Below are positions 53,299 through 64,000 of a stretch of DNA of 64,000 nucleotides, piece by piece (positions within the stretch are counted from its first letter, which is position 1; every line of letters begins with the position of its first letter). Source of the stretch: Enoplolaimus lenunculus (taxonomy: Eukaryota > Nematoda > Enoplea > Enoplida > Thoracostomopsidae); contig JASANG010002052.1 of assembly GCA_030248215.1 (NCBI GenBank), positions 1-64,000 of the forward strand, in the 5' to 3' direction. The position numbers were made by a program, and so were the translations under genes. The notes under the pieces were generated by a model. The model worked only from the letters and a program-made list of their open reading frames with translations, had not been told where the DNA came from and made no database searches.

Positions 53299-56200
53299 CA
53301 CTGTAAAATTCCAATGAGTTGATTAACCAATTCAGCTAGCGAGTTGGTTATTTCTGAATTAATATCAGAAAACATTAACTCGCTCTCAGTTGAGTTGATT
53401 CTCCCTCTAACTTGAGTTGACCTGGGTGAGTTGATTAATTAAGTCAGAAGGAATTGAATCAACTCACATTTCTGAGTTCTGATAGTCCTAACTCAGATTG
53501 AGTGATGCAATTCATTCTGTGTTAAAATCAACTCACTCAAATTTACAGTGCAGGCACGTTCAGTTGGGGCTTGGTAACTCGACTTTGAATTCAACGGAAA
53601 TTTTTGTCAAACATAAATTCGATAACTCATTCGAGTTGGAAGCGGTCATTCGAGTCTATGGTTCAAAAAAGTATCAGACCTCCGGAGAATTTTATCTTAC
53701 TGAACTAGAAAGCTGCTACAATCTATAGTTAGGATTTTGGCGTTGAAAATAGCCGTTAGGTCGAGTCTTATATTGTCATATTAATTATGTCTTGCAGTTA
53801 TTATTTTCGGTGAATATTATCCTTGAATCCCTCCTAAATCATTTCTAAATCCACTCTGATACCCGGCTCGTGTATAAAGATAATAGGAGCAGACACACAG
53901 TACTGCAATAGAGTAAGCTTAAGCTTTAGACTAATGTTTTTGATTAAGCTTTGGCTTTAGACCTAGGTATTGCCTTTATCTTTAAACTTAGGCTTAGGAT
54001 TAAGATATGCTTATACTACTGTTAAGGTTCGGTTCTATACATTGGTGCATGCTCCCAACATTCTTAGTTCACTGTAAATTCCAGTGAGTTAATTTTAACT
54101 CAGAATGAGTTGAATCACTCAGTCTACGTGAGGACTATCAGAACTCAAAATTTTGAATTGATTCAATTCATTCTGAGATAATTAATCAACTCACCCAGAG
54201 TCAACTCACCTCAGGGTGAGAATCAAACCAACTGCCAAGCTGAATTGATTAATCAACTCATTGTAATTTACAGTGTTATAGGAACAGCTAAGCAATTGCT
54301 CGCTTGATAACACAGGACTATCGAAGAATAGACCGTAAACAAGACAGATAGGGGTTGTATTCAGTCGAGATTTCTGATTAAACAAGAAAAATGCCCTATT
54401 ACAGGTCCTTACCCACTGTGTCCTGGAATAGACGCAAATTTATGCGGTCACGAAAATCAACCTGCACTGTTAATTTCAGCGAATTAATATTAATTCAAAA
54501 TGAGTCGAATCACAGAGTCTGAATTAGGTTTTTCAGAACTCAGAATTTTGCTTATAACTCATTCTGAGTTAGTTAAACAATTCAATTGGCATTAAATCAA
54601 CTCATTGGAATTCACAGTGTAAAAAACTAGCAGCTCTAGCAAAAAGAAGCCGAAAGCTAAAATTAGACTAATGATACAAACGTAATATGATACTGGGTTT
54701 CACACCTACTGTTTCTACGTATCTGTTTGTTTCTGTCCAAAATGCCGCTTGTACCTTAGTTCCGCTACTTCAAATTGTAAGCAAATTACCATTTTGCAGT
54801 AAAGTTTGACCCTTTATCACATGAATATTTTCAATTTCATCTGACACCTCCTTTTTATGCATGGATTCGAACTCCAGTGACTGTAGTGGGAGGCGTATAC
54901 CATCACCACTCAGCAATAGGAGCTTGACGCTCGAGCCCGAGGGGGCTCTCACGTCTTGTGGTGATTTAGTACTTTGTATACGTGTTGCAATTGTTAAACA
55001 CTGTGCGATATATTATTTAACGTATATACACTGCGTTGAGTTGCCCATAGTAAACTCTATGTGGGAAGGGGTTAATCAAGTAGAAATTAGCGTTATAGCG
55101 TCTATCACCAGTTATTGATAGGTTTTTAACCTGCCAAACTTATGCTTTGAGGATCTAAAATATTGACCCAGGACTATAGCACAAAGTAGCCTTTCAAAAT
55201 GGACCAAATTTCAAATCTAAGTCATTACACCGGTTCCGAAGTTACAGAACCTAAATGTTGACTGATGATAGGTTCTACACATATTTGAGAATACGAGTCC
55301 TAGCAACAGGAGCGTGTGCAAGAAATGAAATACAGGACGGGATAGGCTGTTTGGCAGGATTTAGAACAATTTGCTAAATCTGAAAACATTTCTTCACTGC
55401 AAAAAATAGTGAGTCAAATTGACTGTTGCCGAAATAGACTTGTCCTGACTACACAAACTGAGACAAAATACGACTCCGCCAGAGTCAAATTGAGGCGCAA
55501 GTGACTCAGGCGGAGTCGAATTTTGACTCAGTTTGTGTAGACAGGAAAAGCCTATTTCGGAAACAGTCAATTGGACTCACCATTTTTTGCAGTGTATACG
55601 AGTTTGCAGCCTCGCAAAATAGAATGTTTGCTTCGCGTTTGCCAAGTTTTACGTTTTAATAGATCCAATCGTCTATCATTAGTTAGAAATTACTTAGCTA
55701 AACATAACCTAATTATTTGTATAGTATGTAATCAAAAAATCAGCTGTTCTGTCATTAAAAATTAAGAATTATTATTTTTGCTATAAATTAGATCGCTGAC
55801 AATCGCTCAACAAACATTTTACGTGTTCAGGATTGAAAGTGGCACGAGAATTTGACGGTAGCAATTTGATATAAACCGGACCACCACTGCACTGTAAATT
55901 TCAGTGAGTTAATTTTAACTCAGAATGAGTTGAATCACTCAATCTAAGTTAGGACAATCAGAACTTAGGTATTTTGAGTTGATTGAATTCGTTCTCATCA
56001 ACTCACCCAGAGTCATCTCAACTCAAAGTGAGAATTAACTCAACTGACAGTGAGTCAACGTTTAGTGATATTAATTCAAAAATAACTAACTCGCTAGCTG
56101 AATTTTGTGAATCAACTCATTGGAATTTACAGTGTGAGTATTTAGAAAGATAATCAAGATATTACCATTTTGTTGAGTGGCACAAATTTTAGCTGACCCG

Positions 56201-57879
56201 TTTGGCAATTACCCTCTAAGTCAGACGGCTAATCTATCTCGGAGCATTTATGGCCCCTGTTAGGGTGCCGTTAGCCGGACGCAGACGGACGGCGCCGTTC
56301 GGATGGCGGAAGGCGCCGGTACGACAAATATATCGCCACCTTTTGAGCCTGTTCCGTTGTTGCGCGACACTGCAACAGAACGAGCTTTAGGCTTTGAACT
56401 AATTTTCTGGTTACGCTTAGGCTTAGGTCTCGGCTTTGGCTTAGTTATAGACTTATTTTTATGCTGAGGTTTAGGTTTAGGCTTAAAAATATGCTTATAC
56501 TACTGTTACGTCTCTCAAAGTAACACTGGCCCATATTTAATGGCAGGGTTCCAATCAGAATCCAATTTGGTCTGAAAATAACAGTGTAAATTAGAATGGC
56601 GTTCGAATTGTGCTAAAAATCAAACCTACATATATATTTCAAGTATAAACGTAAAAGCCAAAATATGCAAAAAATTTCAAAATCCAAAAATTTTGAGTAG
56701 AATTCCGACCTGAAGCGGATACAAGAAACACTTTGAATTGTACCACAATGTAGCGTTTGTCCGGATGTTGTTTTCAAGCAGTTTGGCCTCAATTAAATGA
56801 AAGTTTGCTGGACGGAGGGGAAAAAGACTATCCCCTATTTTTGGTATCGTGTCTCATATGTTCCGGTCTTGAAATTTGGTTCTGAAAATTGCCTTAAGCA
56901 ATAATTATTTAAGGACGTTTTAGAAACTCGCCATAACACAGCTTAAGCGCATTTTCAGCTATTTTATCACCAAGTTTTGCGAAAAACACACATTACAGCA
57001 ATGGTTTATTAACAAAATTGAACTAATTGCAAAACGTTTATTTCGAAATACAATATTTTAATCACAAAGTTTACAATATTCAATTGATTATAAATAATTG
57101 CCACAAAAGCGTAAAAATCCTGGTTCCTGCATCTTTGAATGCAGAAATAAGAACAGGAATTGAATTTTTGCAGGAATTCCGGCTGAAGCCTGATATATGT
57201 ATATATCGTTTAATATATAAGATCATAATTTGTCATTTCTCTGCACGCCTTCTGCTTTAATCTAATCATGTCAATGAAGGCATCGTGACTGTTCGAGTTA
57301 AAAACTCAGCATATCAATACTACGATTTAAGCTTATCTCTTAAAATAAATATATTTCGTTTATGAGACAAATTTATTTTTATCCGATCACGGGTGTCGTC
57401 GCCAGAATCATATTTCAAAACGGTACACGCCCCCCCCTACAGGAAAAAATTTCGTCAACCTAGCATGGAATGAGTTTTTGTCCAAAACATTAATTATAAC
57501 GATGCCGGTTGAAAATGCTTGTTCCATATTGTGTTTCTAAAAATTTAGGCAGGGGATATGTATTTTTCGGTATCTTTTCTATCGTCTATTTTACGCAACT
57601 GTTTTTGAAGAAAGACAAAAATTAGACGAATATACAGCGTTTCACTAATGTGATTCGCTTGAAATGGTAAAACGAAAAAACTTATCATAATGCTATTTGT
57701 GCTCGGGTTTTTATGTGTCTGGTTTACATTATATATATTGTAATCCGGATATAAGACACCCGGAATTAAGAGAAACCGGATATAAGAGTGATTTGTATAT
57801 GCATACGCAAAGCGGCTCAGATAACTATCGGGGCCTGCCAACAGGGACACAGACAAACTGGAGAACTTAGAGCGAATGG

Positions 57880-59060
57880 AGAGCTTAAGTGTTAGGCTTA
57901 GACTGTGGATTAGGCTTATATTTAACTATAACCTAGATTAAGGCCTAGGTTTAGGCATAGACTGATATTATAGAGGCCCCTATGGTCGACATGGGTCCCC
58001 GTATCAATATGTATACCTTCAGCGTTTGTACAGCTGTGTTCTCAGTCGGTGTGGCTTCAATCAAAATTGGTTCGATTTTGAAAATTTTTTCGCATATTTG
58101 TGCTTCTTATGACCTCCAAATAATCATTTCACAGCCAAATTTAAATTTTCAGCTGATTTGATAGTTTGCGGTTCAAAATAACCCAATGAAATGAATAAAA
58201 GAAAATTTGTTAAAAATATTATAGTTTTATCATGTTAAGTTTACAAGTGTATATCTTCACGTTCGTTCAAATTATTAATGTAATTATTTTTGGGCCCCAT
58301 ATTAATTATAACAACCTGCTCACTGGGAGACTTATGCGGGATTCACGTTATAACCGCGGCAGCCTGGGACACGTTTTACACCTATTAGACTATTGGGTAA
58401 CGTATTGTCTGCTAATATACTCTATATCATATTCAAAAAGTCGTAGTTGTCTGCTATCATCATGTGTAGGGCACCTTTTGTACTTCAATATCATATGATA
58501 TTCGACGTATTGTCAGCGAATATAGTTTATTAATTTTAAGTTTGGGCTTAGTCATTAGTCTCATCGGAGGATTGTGCTTATGTTTACGCTGAGGTGTAGG
58601 TAGTCGCGGACACGTGGGCGCCAAAACATATTGAATTCATGTATGAATCTTACGAAAATGAAAACTTGCAAAAGGCATTAACTCACTCTGAGTAGTGTTA
58701 ATTCTCACTCTGATGTATATATTATATATAAATATACAAAATATATACATTATATATATAAATATATATTATATATTATATATTATATATTTGTAATATA
58801 TATTTATATAATATATATAAATATATGTTATATATATATACTCTGCTCATCTGTTCACTTCCTACGAAGGTCAAGCGAATATGCTTCATTTCTCTGAACG
58901 GCAACCGCTCTCAACTCGCCGAAATACAAAAATTCAAAAAAATAATTCTTCTAAAAACAAAACGCCAAAATTTAAAAGCTTTTCATATAAGTTTCACATC
59001 GATACATTGCCGACATTCACTTCCTTTAATCTAATAAATTGATCATAAGTTTTTTTAACA
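57880..59060. other. Unassigned right-arm sequence
   Basis: Mirrors about 38070-39240; includes the AT microsatellite, the K half element and family L ends. No gene seen. Confidence 0.4.
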
Positions 59061-60292
59061 CCGTCAAGTCGCCGGCTGAATTCCGTCACACGGGTTTGGA
59101 GCGTGTCGAAAAACGGCCATAAGGACTCAGCCATCTTGACGGATTTTGACCACTCCCCCCAAGTATGGGTGTAGCCCAGATTAAAGCGGTGGGAAATAAT
59201 ACCGTAACGCTACTTCTAGTATAGTGTTGCCCCTGAGCCGCTGCGGGTCGGCATGGCATCGTGAAACAAAAAATGACTCCAAACAAAGGCAAATGTTTTT
59301 GTGTTGAAGTTGAGAAACTTTATCATATCGTTTCATATTATTAATTTCCTCGGACTTCTGGGTTATATAGCCGGTCACCGGTGTTGATCCAGCCTAGGGG
59401 TGGGGGCAATTTCGGATGCCTTCCCCTCCGGATCAGATGTGTTATGTTAAAAAATTTTGCGACTCAAAATGTACGCATGAAACACACAATGTGTACTTTG
59501 AAGCTAAAACGTGGTAAGCAATATTGCATTTAATTTGAACAAGAATTCAGAAAAAATTTCAAACACAATTTATATAATCTGCACAATATTGAAATATTTG
59601 CTAAACAAGGTTTGAAAACCGGAAAACGGATCTATTTTTGCCGTAGTGGCCGGAATTTTGTAAGAAAAAAATAGTTTGGGACGTCTACAGGTCAATTTTC
59701 CATTCTGATAACAATTCCTGGTTCCGAAACTTTTGCGTTGGGTGAATGTATGTATGTATGTATGTTATGTATCTGTGTATTCAAATTTTATATTTCAAAT
59801 CAGAAGAAATATAGATTAATCTGGCGGTAGGTTGCCAGTGACCGCTAAAATAAGCGTCCTATGTAAAGATCAGGGGCGGAACGTTTTTCTGTGGGACGGG
59901 ATAGGAGTAAGCTTAAGCTTTAAACTAATTTTTTTGCTTGACTTAGGCTTTAAAACTATGTTTTTTGCTTGACTTAGGCTTACGTTTAGGCTTAGACTTG
60001 AGTAATATGCTTAAAATACTGTTTCCACCCCGTGTTCTTCACATTGGGCAAATACGGTTACGTATTGCCTGGCAAAAATCAGAACCCCTTAGGTTATACA
60101 TAACCAAAACCTAATTTGCACAAATTATTAAAATGTAATACTAAGAAGTTGACACATGACAAAATTGGTCACGGTTTGATGTTGCTGTTTCGTAGCTCAT
60201 TTTACGAAAAGTTCAAATATGCAAAAAATGTCAAAATCAAAACTTTTTTGGGTTAAACGCTGAATCCAGTAGAAAAAAAGGTGACACAATCC

Positions 60293-60746
60293 GGCCAATG
60301 TAAAAAAAACTTGGACGGAACAGTATTATAAGCATATTTCTAAGCCTAAGCCTAAACCAAAGCCTAAGCCTAAGCGTTACAATGAGCATATTCCTAAGCC
60401 TAAGCCTAAGCCTAAGCCTAAGGGTAGGAATGAGCATATTCCTAAGCCTAAACCTAAGCGTTAGAATGAGCATATTCCTAAGCCTAAGCCTAAGTGTTAG
60501 AATGAGCATATTCCTAAGCCTACGCCTAAGCCTAAGCCTAAGGGCAGGAATTAGCGTATTCCTAAGCCTAAGCCTAAGCGTTAGAATGAGCATATTCCTA
60601 AGCCTAAGCGTAAACCTAAGCCTAAGAGTAAGAATGAGCATATTCCTAAGCCAAAGCCTAATCCAAGCAAAAAATTAGTCTAAAACTAAGCTTACTCTTT
60701 TCTAGTCCCACAGAGAAACGTTCCGCTCCTGATTTTTCCATGGGCC
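60293..60746. mobile_element. Family A element with long TTAGGC array (right-arm mirror)
   Basis: Reverse complement of 36373-36829 with few differences; the block order is the same. Confidence 0.87.
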
Positions 60747-63700
60747 AACAATCCAAACCGCATGTGGGTAATGCAAGGCTTTTTTTCTGCTGGCCTTATT
60801 GATGGTTTATATTCTGCAAATTGACACTAATATGCACTGGCATAGATTGCAGAGGCATGACTTATTACTTAACCTAAGTCCATTTTGAATTTACGTCAAG
60901 AAAAAGATGAAGCTTTACCGGGACCAATCCTTTGATCAGTTGGTAGCCTCTGGAGGTACGAACTGTTCCATTTTAAAGTTTACCACAAGTAGTTTAAAAT
61001 AAATATAGCACAAACTTCAGCAACTATTAATTATTTTGGCAAAATATACATGCGGGATGTTTACCTCCGACTTAAAGTCAAAACTACAACTCATAATCAA
61101 AATCTTGGGCCGTATTATCAAATGTGAATAGCATTTATCATCAGTTAGCGTATAGGTTTTCAAACTGACAAATGTCGGCAATTACGGGTGTCAAAATTGG
61201 TACAGAAGTAGGGCAAATCAAATGCGAACAATGAGCTCAATCTTGAACCTAACCATTCACTTGTTCGAAAAGTACAACACATATCACCAACTGCAACTGG
61301 TGATAGGTGCTACACATATTTAAGAATGTGGGCCTTTGATTAGGTGGAATTTTACTTAGTCTCATGTGTCTGCAAACAGGAACGTTTCATTATCAACTGT
61401 TTCTATTAATAACGGCCGCAGACAGACAGAAAACACTGTAAATTGCAATGAGTTGATTTATCAATTCAGTTAGCAAGTTGGTTAATTCCAAATTAATATT
61501 AATATCAGTAAACATTAGTTCACTCTCAGTTGAGTTAATGCTCACACTGAGTTGAGTGGACTTTGTGTGAGTTGATTAATTAACTCACAATGATTTGAAT
61601 CGACTCAGATTTGTGAGTTCTGATAGTCCTACTAGACGAGTGATTCAACTCATTCGAGTTAAAATCAACTCACTGAAATTTACAGTGTAAAATACATAAA
61701 TTTTGTGCTGGAATAAGTATTGATTAATTGCAGGCCAGCGACAAACTCATCAAACAATCAAAGCGTAACTATGTGGACAAGATGAACCAGCTTAAATGTG
61801 AAGCAGCTTTGGGTGTCCCCCATTAAAATTCTAGGTTAGGGGCCCCTCTGGAATGATTAAAATATTTTCAAATTTTTTGTTTAAAATCTTGTTACGGTGG
61901 GGCACTTTTTATGGTTGATTCCCCAAAAAGGGTGGCGGTATGGTAATGGCTGCTACCGGCCCTGCCGGGTTCAGTTTACGGATGTCTTTCGTTTATGGCC
62001 GATAAATCTACCGGCCCCAGGTATAAAACAGGGCCATAGCACAGGGCCGGAACAGAGTATAAGCATATTCCTAAGCCTAAGCCTAAGCCTAAGCCTTGAA
62101 GCCTCAGCGTATGGATGAGTCTATTTTTAAGCCTAAGCCTAAGCCTAAACCTAAGCCTTAGCAAAAAATAATCTAAAGCTTAAACTGACTCTATTATAGC
62201 CCCTGCGGAAAACGATACGGCCCTGTTCTATATATGACCCAATGTTAGGAATCTGCAGCCTGTCAACAATCAAAGAAAACGGAAGCTTAATCGCTGATAA
62301 TCTAAATCCGTTGCGTATTGAGTATAATTCGCGAAAGCAAGCTTTAAATAGCGAAAATAGATATTAAGCTGATCATAAATATTTTTGATTGAAATTTCAA
62401 ATTTAATTGGTCGCTGTGAAAATATGCCATAGCTAGTTTAATTTAGCAAAATTTTCGCTAATAACGCCATATGGGGTACAGGTACTGCTACCGATAGTCA
62501 TTGCAAGCATTTTTGGCAGCTGACAATGCAGAAACAAGAACATATTAATTTTAGGGTACCCTTGTGTTTTCGATGAGACCGCTATATATAGACCACGTTT
62601 AGGCTTAGGCTTAGGCTTTAGACTCAGACATACCAAGAGTTATTGGTAAGCCTGGGATGTGAAACTTAGATTTGGTCCCATATTCTCAAGTGCATATAGC
62701 ACCCTACTCCAGTTAGCGGTAGGTTTTCAAATTGACGCACAGTTGCAAATGCCGATGTCAAATTTAACACGGAACTAAAATATACCAAATGCTGAAAAAT
62801 GTGCTAAATTTTGAGCGTTGGCATTCACTGGTTTGAAAGTTACAAGACTATTTAGCAACAGGGATATAGGCAGACATTTGAAAATACGAACCTTGGATTT
62901 GGTTAACGAGTTAGCATTTTAGGTTCAGGTTATAGAGTTATCGTTGTGGTCTTATATTTTTTGGCGTTTAGGTTTTAGGGAACTATCAAACAAGGATCAG
63001 TAAGCGTGGATTTGGGGAATCCAGCAATCGAGTCAGCCTTTCGACGGAAAATATATATTTTTTATTGATATACGTCAGTTTTATAATTGTGTCAAGCGAA
63101 CAGCGTGATTTGTTCGAAAATTCTTCAAAACTTAACCTTTGCTATAAGCATCTATGGTTTCCTTGACCGATTACAAATTGGAAATCGAAGCTACGCGCCT
63201 GCCATTGGGTCGAAACATTTTTACCTCGTCACTAAAATCTCAAAATACGCAACATTGCACAAAATTGTGGTTGCAAAACCTACAACGAGTGTTATTTTAA
63301 TATAAAATTTAAGTAAACAAAAAGTTAAAAATTCTCATAATCAAATATTTTCTCAATTTAATGAGGAAATATATTTCTTAAATCAAATATGCCTTCGATC
63401 TCCCACAAGTTTAATACAAAAAGCACCGGATGCTATTTTCTGTTCAACCCCAAAGGCGTAACTGTATTGTATGCTGAAAAGATACAGTATACTGTAGCGA
63501 CCCGAAAAAGAGGGTGTGGGTAGTTATAGGGGTTCCCATTTTGAGTCCTAATCAATAGGAGTCCGTATCCCTAATAAAAGTCCGTAAGCGGATATAGGCA
63601 TAGACCCTAATTAAAGTCTATAAATGTCAATTGTTCCTAATTTCAGTGCATAAATGACTCCAGGACCAAATAAACTACTGCTACAACCCTGTTCTATGCA

Positions 63701-64000
63701 TTGGCCCATATTTGAAAAGAATATTAAATCCGACTTGTCCCAAGTATTCTGGTTGATTCTTTGGTTATTTTAAGCCTAAACCTAAGTATAAACTTAAGCG
63801 TATTAATAAATATAAGCCTCGGTGTAAACCTAGCCTAAGTGTCAAACCGAATCTATCTAAGCCTAATCTTGAGCCTAAACACAACTGTAGGCGTCCGAGT
63901 GCCTAACTTCACTGCTTCCCTGTCTCTCACTCGGAAGGTCATATGCACCAAACATTTCATTTCAATTCAACCCAAGCTTCGAACACAGGTAAAGTACCGT

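Larger units (their letters stand above)
49170..64000 (-). repeat. Right arm of the giant inverted repeat, continuing past the window
   Basis: Mirror of the left arm, still matching at the last base of the window (it pairs with about 33131). Differences from the left arm are scattered substitutions, short indels and the enlarged 54-bp minisatellite. Confidence 0.95.

Overview
The window is nuclear DNA from an animal, AT-rich and packed with short repeats. The kind of animal is inferred from one large split gene with GT-AG introns, LDL-receptor class A (LDLa) modules on phase 1-1 exons and the layout of a type II transmembrane serine protease. The dense populations of short terminal-inverted-repeat (TIR) elements would fit an ascidian or another marine invertebrate, but I cannot name the species. 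Nothing bacterial, no CRISPR and no intact autonomous transposon was seen.

Region 1 (1-4.0 kb): repeats only, downstream of the gene. Region 2 (4.0-23.9 kb): one minus-strand gene that I could read exon by exon in 14 exons. It has a long disordered cytoplasmic tail with poly-Gln, a basic juxtamembrane patch and signal anchor, a Ser/Thr-rich stem, five LDLa domains, an SRCR-like domain and a C-terminal trypsin fold. Splice phases agree across the 13 exons from the membrane exon onward. The catalytic His and Ser are replaced (His57 to Thr, Ser195 to Glu) while Asp102, the RIVGG activation site, Asp194 and the fold cysteines remain, so it reads as a conserved pseudoprotease. The tail exon's donor is the only unsettled junction. 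The start codon lies in a roughly 113-bp repeat present three times.

Region 3 (23.9-33.1 kb): intergenic TIR elements and an 80-bp higher-order satellite (29.7-30.3 kb). Region 4 (33.1-64.0 kb): a giant inverted repeat. The left arm (about 33,131-47,608) is the reverse complement of the right arm (about 49,170 to the window edge), around a spacer of about 1.55 kb. The outer parts look almost identical, and the inner parts differ mainly by a 54-bp minisatellite that is large and regular in the right arm. The outer end of the inverted repeat lies outside the window or left of 33.1 kb. No convincing gene was found in either arm.

At least ten families of short TIR elements recur: A and B (ends GGCCCATG, 8-bp target duplications, inner TTAGGC-like arrays), C (CACTG ends, 2-bp duplications), D (near-perfect palindromes), E, F, G, H, I (174 bp, exact 8-bp duplications, hAT-like), J, K, L and P. 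Several carry or sit in tandem arrays, which suggests that short transposons seed satellites in this genome.
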